Below are positions 1-9,586 of a DNA stretch of 64,000 nt, in pieces. The stretch lies in NCBI GenBank assembly GCA_949316495.1, contig OX439012.1, positions 7,470,549 to 7,534,548 on the forward strand, written 5' to 3'. Numbering within the stretch: position 1 is the stretch's first letter; every line of letters starts with the position of its first letter. Under the pieces are notes generated by a model. It ran no database searches and was not told where the DNA came from. It was given only the letters and a program-made list of their open reading frames with translations. The DNA is from Amphiduros pacificus (lineage: Eukaryota; Annelida; Polychaeta; Phyllodocida; Hesionidae). The translations under genes were made by a program, and so were the position numbers.

Positions 1-1900
1 TTATCATTAAAAATGCAATTAAAATCGATCCACGTGTGAAAGCATTTCTATAAAAAAAGGGAAGACACGACTCAAAGCAGTAGAAACAATGACAAAATGG
101 AAAACTGTGAACGCTGATAATTGGAATCAAAGTCAGAACAAAGCATTTCAATTTTAATTGCGTTTTAAATGATAAATAAAGGTATTTACCTAATATTATC
201 ACAAATTAATCCATCCATTTAATGTGCATTGCGCAATACGAGGTCTTCATTTTAAAAAGCGGGAGTGACGGGGACAAGTTCTTATTTTTGGCGCGAAAAC
301 AATTCGAGTCTATCAACTCGCATTGAAATATTAATATATTGCGCAATGATGGATCCCTGGCTTCTCTTCATGTTCCGCACATCGAATTTACCGTGTTCCG
401 CACATCAAATTTACGTTTTACTTTAAAACGATGAAATAACAGACATCGGACGTAGCGGATTGATTTTAATTGCGTTTTAATTGATAATGAAAACGCTTTG
501 TTATTCTCGACCTGAGAAGCGTAATTGTGATAATATTAAGTAAATACCTTTATTTATCATTTAAAACGCAATTAAAATCGATCCACGTGTGAGAGCATTT
601 CTGTCAATTTCTCAAGATCCCATTTTGAAAGGCGGGAGAGGGGTAAATACGTCCAATGTCTATTATTTTGAAATGCTATGTTCTGACTTTGTTTTCACTG
701 ATTCCAATTATCAGCGTTCACAGTTTTGCAATTCGTCTTTGTTTCCACTGCTTTGAGTCGTGTCTTCCCGTTTGGACAGAAATGCTTTCACGCTAGTATT
801 GCGTAATGCATGTTAAATGAATGGAAGGTGTTCATTGCATTTTAAATGATAAATAAAGGTATTTACCCAATAATATCACAAAGTCGCCTTGCAGGTCAAG
901 AACAGAACAAAACCATCCATTATTGCGCAATATATTAATATTTCAATGCGAGTTAACATTCGTTTTTGCACTAAAAAAAAGAGCCTCTTCCCGTCACTTC
1001 CGCCTTTCAAAATTGCGACCACGTGTTGCGTTGAGTTTTGTCTTCCCTTTTTGACAGAAATGCCTTCACACGTGGATCGATTTTAATTGCGTTTTAAATG
1101 ATAAATAAAAGTATATATCCAATATTAACACAAAATACGCTTTGCAGGTCGAGAACAGAACAAAACCATTCATCCATTTAAATGCATTACGCAATACGAG
1201 GTAGTAATTTTAAAAAGCGGGAGTGACAGGGACAAGCTCTTATTTTTGGCGTGAAAACAAATGGAGTGTATCAACTCGCATTGAAATATTAATATATTGC
1301 GCAACGATGGATCCCTGGTGTCTCTTCGTGTTGCCGCACATCAAATTTACCGTGTTCCGCACATCGAATTTACTTTTTACTTTGAAACGATGAAAGAACC
1401 GAAATGCTTTCACACGTGGATCGATTTAAATTGCGTTTTAAATGATATATAAAGGTATTTACCCAATATTATCACAAATTTGCTTTGCAGGTCAAGAACG
1501 GAACAAAACCTTCCATTCATTTAACATACATTACGCAATGCTAACGTGAAAGCAAATATCGGACAGGCGGACTAATGTCTACACGTGGTTGAATATTTCT
1601 TTGTGTATTATAAGTCAAAGATATTAATTATTTCGCTTTTAATTATCATCGTTTATAATATTGGGTAAATACCTTTATTTGTCATTTAAAACGTAATTAA
1701 AATCGATCTGCGTGTGAAAGCATTTCTGCCAAATGGGAAGTCACGACTCGAAGCAGTGGAAACAAAGACGAAATGCAAAACTGTGAACGCTGATAGTTGG
1801 AATCAGTGAGAACAAAGTCAAAACAAAGCGTTTCGAAATAATATTGGGTAAATACCTTTATATATCATTTAAAATGCAATTAAAATCAATCTGCTACATC
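1..1900. repeat. Cluster of direct and inverted copies of a dispersed repeat
   Basis: A module that includes attgcgttttaaatgata followed by a tatttaccc/aatattatcaca stretch recurs in plus orientation near 158, 465, 835, 1085 and 1430. It recurs in minus orientation near 5, 540, 1670 and 1850. A second module (gaagacacgactc through tgataattgga) occurs near 61, inverted near 680-765, and again near 1736. A third (ttgcgcaatgatggatccctgg) occurs near 337 and 1297. About 160-450 is therefore a direct repeat of about 1075-1410, and arms in opposite orientation can fold into long hairpins. No coding sequence is supported. It is most simply a nest of MITE or foldback copies; the family is not recognised. 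Confidence 0.75.
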
Positions 1901-1904
1901 TGAT

Positions 1905-3099
1905 ATTCGTTATGTTTTGTTTTGACGTATTTACGTTTTACCGTAATTACTCGAGTATAAGACTGTTAAACCAATCCGCTACGTCCGATATTCGTTATTT
2001 CGAAAATAAGAATGTTCGTAATGGAAACTCATAGTGCCGCAATTTTTAGGCGTAAATCCTCGTCCACAGGTTGCTCTCGTGTATAAGAATACCCATAGGG
2101 CATTTCATTTTTCGGACTTTTTTTCTGATCAAGCTGCTCATTAAAAAAAATGTTTCATCGGCCTTAGTTTCTTCAGGTACACTCGGTTGCTCCAGCTCAA
2201 ATTTAGATCTCCAGCTGTGGGTGGATATGTGTGACTATGAGATGTGATATAATTCTGAGGCTATTAATTCACAGTTTGAAATTTATCTTTCACATATGCA
2301 TTTTAACATTAAACATAAATTGTTCTCCCAAATTCTCTTACACTATGTTATGTCATACATTTTAGGCAGTTGATGCATCATCCATAGCTGTCTTGGTCAA
2401 GAACTTTATGCTAAGTCATTTGTGGTATCTGACTGAGTAGTATTTGTCTTGTTTGACAGATCATTGAATGATGGGATGAAGACTGCAATTATCACACAAC
2501 TTCTAGCTATGCCTAGCCCTCTGTATTCATTCCAGAAAACCATTCTTCCCAAAGAAACATGCTTTAACAGGGAAATGTCTCACTACTCCCAGATTGGTTG
2601 AACTCCTAGGAATGGATGGAAGATGGCTCCATTTACCACCAGAGCACTGGTAAGATTATGAGGAATACAAACAAATGGCAGCTATTGTTAAAGTAGTGGC
2701 ATTTGTCAAAGATGTAGCAGAAATGGGAGTGAAGGACAAATTTGAAACATATATTACTGGTAGTTTTGGAGAACAACACTTTCAAAGAAATGTTGACAGA
2801 CGGACGGACAGACATTTTCCCCACTCCTAAAGCTCTGTGAGTCTCAGCAGAGCTAAAAATGAAATGGAGACAAATCTGTGAACTTTCATACTTTAATATA
2901 TTTCTCAATTTGAAGTTAATGTGGAAATAATGTGAAAAATTTATCCGATATGAGTGTGAAATTAATTTGAAAATGTATATTTTTCAGAATTAATGTCTTG
3001 AATTTGAATGATTTTGACCCAAATTAAATGGAAATGATCTTGAAATATTAAGTAGCTTTAAAACTACATTTGTGTGACACAGACACTACCTGAGTTGAA
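1905..3099. mobile_element. Left part of a foldback (terminal inverted repeat) element
   Basis: Positions 2103-2146 are the exact reverse complement of 8853-8896 (44 bases). Around them, tactcgtgtataag-like motifs on the left mirror cttatacacgagta at about 8951-8965. This suggests one element with diverged inverted ends that was later split by the insertion at 3100-8644. No transposase is seen, so it would be non-autonomous. Positions 2738-2825 (attactggtag through acattttcccca) recur diverged at 22119-22200, so an older dispersed repeat is included. Confidence 0.55.
3056..3099 (+). repeat. Left copy of 44-bp direct repeat flanking the Penelope-like element
   Basis: This 44-bp segment (ctttaaaactac through tgagttgaa) is repeated at 8645-8688 with one mismatch. 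The copies lie directly outside the Penelope-like unit and read as a target-site duplication, unusually long for one. Confidence 0.7.
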
Positions 3100-6000
3100 G
3101 GTAATAACAAACTTACTTATACACATTCCTCCCACACTGGTCGCCCCCAGAAACGTTACGCTGAGGAGAAGTAAAATCATGGCATTACTTACATATACAT
3201 GTTCCGCCCATCATAACAATAGACAATGGGCCGGAACAAAGCTAAATAAGCCACAATTGATAATGGGGAAACAATGCCGCCCCAGAGACCTCAAGAAATT
3301 CGCCGTTTTTAATCTCGTAAAGATAACACGGCTCCACTTGATTAGCCCTCCCGGGCAGGCCTTAAGCGCACGAGTACACAATCCCGAGCCAAAAACTCGG
3401 GGAAATAGTGCTCGTCTATACACATTATCAAACAGTAAAGAAAAGGTAATGAATCAAACTGAAAACATAACAGTTCAAAATATCGTCTTATTTTGCAGAT
3501 CAAAATCAGTCCGCCGAGTGTGGCCAATGACTCCGATTTCTCTGCCAATTAGCGGAGGAAAATCCGCTCATATGAAAGCGAGCTCCTCTCTCTTGAGACG
3601 AAACACGCACAGTATATGTCAACAACCAATCAGCACATTGCTGACGCTGCGTGGAAGGAACTACGCTCCAAATTCGACAATAACTGCTACGACGAGGCCC
3701 AAGCGGCAGCCAACATGGTCGCCAACCGGGTACGAATTGAAGAGAGCAGTCGACAGCGCAAAAGATTTGCGTACGATTTGGAAAAAAACGAGGAGGAAAC
3801 CCTCGGCGTTCCTAGAAATCGGAAGAGCAAAAAAATACCCACCAAGCAGCAACAGAAATACCGCGTCACAAAGGAAGCAAAACGCAGAGTCCCCAACAGT
3901 AAGGGAACAGCCAGCAAAAGAAATACCTCTAAAAAGTCCACCATCGGCGACCTCATTAATCGGTTTAGCTAAAGACACACGAGATCCGGTGGGCTCCCAA
4001 AAGCGAGAGCCATCAACAAAACTAAGGACAAAGCTCTCAGAACAATACAACTGTAAAAGAATAGAAAATTTCAATCAAAGCAATAACAACGACAGTGCAA
4101 CAAGTACAGAACCAACCAAGGTTCTCACAGTAGACAATTTCAATGAATGTATGCCAGATCAAAATGTACCTTTAAGACAAAATAAAAACGTCTCAAACCA
4201 AAAAATCAAAATCTCGTTCTTTAACAAAAATGTTATTATCAACCTCGACAACAAGGATGAACGTTCAGTCATTAACCTGTCAAGCCATGCCTTGACCCCT
4301 AATGAAAGAAACATCCTCCTAAAAGGTCTCAAATTTTGCCCCACCCCAGGCGAACCAAAAATGCATGAAATACAATCAGATTTGAGATCCTTTTTCAGAA
4401 GGATGCGACTAAAATCATTTTGGCACGACCCTGACTCAGACCCCCTGAGTCAATCTGACATCCCCAACCAAAGTCAACCGAGCATAACAACATACTTTGC
4501 TCAAACCAACATCCCATCAACCTCAACAACTGCCCCATCAATCCCGGACCCACAAGCTAAATTCAAACCGAAAAGCACTTGGGAACCAAAATCCACTTCC
4601 CGGGAGCCAGTGTTAGAAACCTTTTTCAAATGTGTCCAAAGGGCCTTAGACACCCTAAGCAACAACAAAACCATAACTATAAAAAAGGCAGATAAAGGCT
4701 CTGCAATAGTAATTATGGACACAGAAGATTACATCAAAGAAGCAGAAAGACAACTGAATGACATCAACTTTTATGTCAAAACCCCTAATGACCTCACAGA
4801 ACAACATAAAACCAGTTAGGAACATACTGAACCAAATGTATGACAAGGACGAAATCAGCAATGACGTTTATATGACATTGTGTCCACACGAGGCTAAGAC
4901 AGCCAAATTTTACTTCCTATCTAAAATACACAAAAAAGTGGTCGTAGGGAGGCCCATTATCAGTGGAAATGGGTCTCCTACAGAACAAATCTCTGCATTT
5001 GTAGATAAACACATCAAACCCTTTGTCAAAGACACACCCTCCTATGTAAGGGACACCACAGATTTCATTAGGAAAATCTCCTCCTTTAAGAGTAACAATG
5101 AAATCATTGTAGCCACTATGGACGTGACTAGCCTGTATACAAACATCCCCCATAATGAGGGCCTGAACGCGGTATACAGGTGTCTGGTTAAAAACTGCAA
5201 AGGCAAAGCGAGCATCAAAAGCTTGATGAGTCTCTTAGAAGCAGTATTGAAAATGAACAACTTCACCTTCAATGGTGAAAATTGTCTCCAAATGGGAGGA
5301 ACAGCAATGGGAACAAGGGTAGCCCCTTCCTATGCCAACCTATTTATGGCACACCTAGAAGAGAACCTCTTAAAGAATGCCCCATCTAAACCAGCTCTCT
5401 ATCTGCGATACATTGATGACATATTCATGGTATTTGACCAAGGAGAAGAAAAACTCCTAAACTTGAATACACCAACTCATTCCATCATAACTCATTCCAT
5501 CATAAAATAAAATTCACCTCAAAACACTCCAAAGTAGAGGTAGAATTCTTGGACACTTTAGTTAAGGTCGACAGAGAAAATGGCTCTATCTATACGGATC
5601 TCTACACCAAAGATACTGACACACACAACTACCTACACTTCAGCTCCTCCCACCCAAAACATTGCAAAACGGGTGGTCCCTACGGAGAATTCCTGAGAAT
5701 AAGAAGGAATTGCACTAAGATTGCAGACTATGAAAAACATTCACAACTCAGAATGCTAGACTATCAACGCAGGGGATATCCAACTGATGCCCTAGAAACC
5801 GCAGGAATCAAAGCGAGAGACAAAAACAGGGAAGACCTGCTCAAACAGAAGAAAACTTCCAAAAGCGAGCAGCCAAAAGTACCACTGGTTACTACCTATA
5901 ATGAGGCCAACCCAAATTTCCAAAAAATCCTAAGAAAACACTGGCCACTACTACAACTGTCCACCCACAAGGATGCCTTCCCAGAGAAGCCTCTTGTGGC

Positions 6001-6509
6001 ATTCAGACGCCCCAAAAATATATCTGACAAACTTGTTAGAGCAGCATGCCATAACCAAACTGTGACTACTACTCACCAACCTACTGCACCATCATGCAGG
6101 AGACCATGGAGATGCCATTTCTGCCTCTCCTGGAGAACTCACAAAACTGTGAAGAGCTCAGTAACTGGACGAGAATATTAAGCTCCAGAAAAATATACCT
6201 GTAACACAAGAAACCTAGTCTACCTCATAACATGCAGAATCTGCAAGAAACAGTATGTAGGGGAAACTTACAGGACGTTTAAAGAACGAATAAACGAACA
6301 TTTAGGCTACATTAGGAGGAAGGAATGTGACCAAGCTACAGGTCACCACTTCAATCAACCAGGTCATAGTATAGATGACATGGAATTTCAAGTGATATAT
6401 ATTCTATACAAAAAACCATACGACCAAACTAGAGTCACTAGAGAACTGGAATGGATAGACAGGTTGAGAACGTTTAAACCAACAGGTTTAAACGAAAAAG
6501 GTAGATAAA

Positions 6510-7104
6510 GAGATTATTTTCTTACCCTTACGCAGACACACTATTGAAAAATAGATTTCAATCTAGTCCAACGTCTACCTTCTTCGGCCAAAACTACACA
6601 ATCAACTACTGAACCATACCATTTTAAATAGGTTCTATAAACCAGAAAACGAAGCAACAAATCCGCAAACACGGAAACCGCTTCAAAATAACAATAATAT
6701 AAAAGTTTTCGCCGCACATTACGTATTCCAACTAGGCATTAACGTTGATCAACAGATCAAACCTCTTAAGGTCTATAATCCACAATCAGTTTGAAGCATC
6801 GGGAGAGAACTTCGTGTGGTCTCGTATATTTACGTAACTGCCTTCGGCTCTGCATGCTCTGGGGGATTCCAGGATGAGAGTGAGGCTATGACGTCAGTGG
6901 GGGGTATTTCTCATACAGCACACATGGTGTCCAGCTGCAATAACTGAGTCGAACCCGTTTTAACGGTAGTTAAAACGGGTTCAATTTAAATAATAAAAGT
7001 TTAAGACTAGCTGGTTAAGTTTACTTTTTCTGTGCTAAATTAACAAATAACATGACTTTGAACACATTTAAGCCAAAAAAACATAAGTCTGTCCCAGTGT
7101 TTCA
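6510..7104 (+). other. Non-coding segment after the GIY-YIG domain of the Penelope-like unit
   Basis: No ORF is supported here. The segment holds a hairpin near 6956-6982, where gaacccgttttaac and its complement gttaaaacgggttc are separated by a few bases. It is probably the untranslated region between the RT/endonuclease frame and the downstream small ORFs. Confidence 0.5.
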
Positions 7105-7125
7105 TTGTGGATTATAGACCTTAAG

Positions 7126-7545
7126 ATGCCGGCAGCACTTGATTTTTTGTTGCACGAGACGAACACGGGAGTCCAAAAGACAATAGCCCGAGGGACGGCG
7201 CAAAGTAACAATGCCCACGTCGCCCTAGCAACCAGCACAATACACAATAGTCCTCTGAAGTCAAAACAAACCACAACAATGGCAAAAAAGGAAGCGCACA
7301 CCCTGTGCGCCCACTGTGGCAAACTCTATTCCACATTACGGGCCATGAAACGCCACGCCCAGCACGCCCACACACTCACACACAGTGGGTACACGTGCGA
7401 CTTCTGCATGTCTAAGTACACAAGACTAGACAACTTGAGGAGGCACTGGAAACGGGACCCCTTCTGTTCCATCCTACACCATGCAATATACAATTGCGCA
7501 TGGAAGAGGAGGTCCAAAGCTTGGACCTCACGCAGACACTTCTGA
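7126..7545 (+). CDS. Small zinc-finger ORF inside the Penelope-like unit
   Basis: The ATG at 7126 opens a 139-residue frame ending in TGA at 7545; an in-frame upstream non-ATG start is possible. Residues about 60-85 form a C2H2 finger (LCAHCGKLYSTLRAMKRH, then AQHAH). Residues about 90-113 form a second finger-like unit (YTCDFCMSKYTRLDNLRRH) whose last ligand may be the Cys of DPFC, making it C2HC. The rest is basic with no other recognisable domain. It lies 3' of the GIY-YIG domain but inside the 44-bp flanking repeats, so it is either an accessory ORF of the element or part of another insertion. Nucleic-acid binding is inferred from the fingers only. Confidence 0.5.
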   Translation: MPAALDFLLHETNTGVQKTIARGTAQSNNAHVALATSTIHNSPLKSKQTTTMAKKEAHTLCAHCGKLYSTLRAMKRHAQHAHTLTHSGYTCDFCMSKYTRLDNLRRHWKRDPFCSILHHAIYNCAWKRRSKAWTSRRHF

Positions 7546-7670
7546 CAAACCACCTCAATGGTTTCCCAGAAACCCTGAATGGTTGAAAATATTTTTTGAA
7601 TTAAAATTCATAACCAGGTACTAATTCTGCTCTTTTTAGATAACTTGGATAACTAAAAAGTGGAGAAGGG

Positions 7671-7883
7671 ATGATCGCAGAGGAAGCCACAACCATCATG
7701 GCTCCCTCTTTTGGCGAATTCTCCCCAGATCAAGCTCCCAACGGCACCCCAGATTCGACCAAATTTGATGATTTCTGGGACAGCCTCGAATGGGACACAA
7801 ACAAAAACCCCCCCAAGGAACTGGAAGAGATCCTGGAAACCCTCCAGGAGATCCTGGATGACACAGAGTCAACCACATCCTAA
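7671..7883 (+). CDS. Small acidic ORF inside the Penelope-like unit
   Basis: A 70-residue frame starts with ATG at 7671 and ends with TAA. It is strongly acidic, especially in its second half (KELEEILETLQEILDD), which is predicted to be helical and possibly coiled-coil. It follows the zinc-finger ORF by about 125 bases on the same strand. I recognise no family. The length is marginal, so it may be a chance frame, but its composition differs from the AT-rich surroundings. Confidence 0.3.
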   Translation: MIAEEATTIMAPSFGEFSPDQAPNGTPDSTKFDDFWDSLEWDTNKNPPKELEEILETLQEILDDTESTTS

Positions 7884-8532
7884 AAATAACCATACTTGCA
7901 AAAATTACAAGGAACAACAAAAAACCAAATATGAAAATAAAACATATTTTTATAAAAAAAGTTTCTTGTCAGAGTTTGTATGAAACCAAAAATGGTTCTT
8001 AATCGACATTGGAATACAAACGCCCCCCAAAAAAACGGCTCAAAAACTGGCTGAGAACCCAACAAAAATAAGGTATAATATCCGATTTAATTATTGAAAA
8101 CTTCTCGTACATATAACAAAAGAAAGAAACGAGAACAAGAAATTTGTTTTAAAAATGGACATTCCTACCCCGCGCCGGGGCAGTACGCAGCGTAAAATAA
8201 ACGAACTAGTCTGGAGGCCACCCGGGACAGGGTCCTTAAATTTCAAAAGAATTAGAGATTAGAGATCAAACACTTTCGAATCGACAAAAAGTCGAAAAAA
8301 CCTCCTGAAAAATTGCAGAAAATTCTACAACACATGTAGAATACCTTACAACGTATCTGTAACCCCTGCAAAGCCCTCAAAATAAAGGTTTTTCAACAGC
8401 ACCTCCACCAGAGGCTCACAAAAACCAAATACACCTCCAGATTGGAGGCGCTACGAGTGAAGGAACAGCACCTCCAGAGGTGCTAAGCACCTCCACGAAA
8501 TCCTATATAAACAAGAATCAGGATAACGCAGT

Positions 8533-8596
8533 CAGTCCCTATCCAACTGAAGAGATCGAACTAGATCGAAACAGTTGTTGGTCTTGGTCGGGACTG
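8533..8596 (+). ncRNA. Type I hammerhead ribozyme motif
   Basis: Stem I is CAGTCCC (8533-8539) with GGGACTG (8590-8596), then CCAA (8543-8546) with TTGG (8584-8587), separated by a TAT/TC internal loop. The core is CTGAAGA (8547-8553, fits CUGANGA). Stem II is GATC (8554-8557) with GATC (8564-8567) closed by a six-base loop, followed by GAAA (8568-8571). A very short stem III closes before GTC (8581-8583), so predicted cleavage is after 8583. Every invariant core position I can check is present. Hammerheads with minimal stem III are known from Penelope-like elements, which fits the position at this unit's 3' end. Confidence 0.85.
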
Positions 8597-8644
8597 TGAT
8601 CGTCGTCAAGCTCTGTTCTTGTGATCCTCGCCTTTTCTACTAAC

Positions 8645-8688
8645 CTTTAAAACTACATTTGTGTGACACAGACACTACCTGAATTGAA
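8645..8688 (+). repeat. Right copy of 44-bp direct repeat
   Basis: Matches 3056-3099 with one mismatch (tgaattgaa against tgagttgaa). It marks the right boundary of the Penelope-like unit immediately after the hammerhead region. Confidence 0.7.
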
Positions 8689-8985
8689 TAAAATGACATT
8701 ATGAGGCAATGAGACTTGAATTTTAACCAGAAAATGGCCACTGAGCACTGATTTCCGAGGTCATACATACAAGGTGGTAGGGGGGGGTCTAAAAGTTGGT
8801 CGATTGGTGTTAAATTTTTTCTGTGGGTTAACTACATATCAGAGATCATTTCTTTTAATGAGCAGCTTGATCAGAAAAAAAGTCCGAAAAATGAAACACC
8901 CTTATGACCCCCCAAACATTAACTAAGAGTTTTTGTAAAAAAAACTTGTCTTATACACGAGTAAATACGGTAATGAGTGACCAGA
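8689..8985. mobile_element. Right part of the foldback element
   Basis: 8853-8896 is the exact inverted partner of 2103-2146, and the stretch ends near the cttatacacgagtaaatacgg motif. Together with 1905-3099 it makes a pre-insertion element of roughly 1.4-1.5 kb. Confidence 0.5.
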
Positions 8986-9020
8986 AGAAGTTAAGCAATA
9001 TCAATGCATGACCTTTCTGG

Positions 9021-9586
9021 TCATGTTGATGCATGGCCAAATAGATATTTGGCCCCAATTGACCAGGTTGGTGTATTACCTTGCTTTGTGGGGACGTCTG
9101 GATCATGGATCATGTCTTCTTCAGATGGTTTATATTCACTCTGGATCATGTCTTGTCTTGCATTGCACTTATCTGCTGAGAAAGCGTGTTGTTCATTCAC
9201 AGTGACAAATTTTTTGCACATATTTACCAGAATTCCAATGTTCAATTTCTCAGCAATTTCAAGAGTGTTGAGAGCAATTTCCTTTGTAATCGTCACAGGA
9301 TTGCCATGAAGAAACTCAACAATGAGCCGTATAACTTTCTCTGGGGTTGTCTTAAAGCTGTAAATCCTGCAATCTTTTGAGAACTGTTCAGAATCTTGAA
9401 AATACGTTGACCCAGCAGCCAGAATAGCGCGATGACCTTTGACTACTTTATGACCTTTACAAATTAGGTTAAGGTCACAACAGATGTCTCTGACCCTCAT
9501 GTCATTGATGCTGGATTGAAGGTCATGTGGAGCCATCTGGAGGGGGATCTGGGGTATGGATGGATCAATGGAGTCCTCATCCGGTT
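9021..9586 (-). CDS. BTB gene exon 2 (BTB/POZ domain)
   Basis: It follows a good polypyrimidine tract and CAG, and carries the whole BTB fold followed by a 57-residue tail without a known domain, ending in TGA (9021-9023). If the internal donor near 9080 is used instead, the last ~20 residues change and the gene runs on leftward. Confidence 0.75.

Larger units (their letters stand above)
3100..8644 (+). mobile_element. Penelope-like retroelement (RT + GIY-YIG), degraded
   Basis: The plus strand encodes, in order, a basic N-terminal region (about 3500-4000), a linker with the LTPNER and LKFCPTPGEP motifs common before Penelope-type RT (about 4280-4350), and an RT core (about 4660-5560). RT motifs include KADKGSAIVIMD, GRPIISG, MDVTSLYTNIPH, GTRVAPSYANLFM and the catalytic YIDDIF box near 5408-5425. 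A Cys-rich segment (WRCHFCL, about 6110) precedes a GIY-YIG endonuclease (about 6195-6508) with LVYLITCRICKKQYVGET, ending in a stop near 6508. RT plus C-terminal GIY-YIG identifies an endonuclease-bearing Penelope-like element. The reading frame is interrupted about three times, so this is a fossil copy. Two small ORFs and a hammerhead motif lie between the endonuclease and the right flanking repeat. Confidence 0.9.

Noticed and set aside
3616-4074. Antisense frames of up to 137 residues opposite the Penelope-like N-terminal region
   Set aside because: Shadow frames of the plus-strand retroelement coding sequence; hydrophobic composition mirrors the Lys/Arg-rich sense strand.
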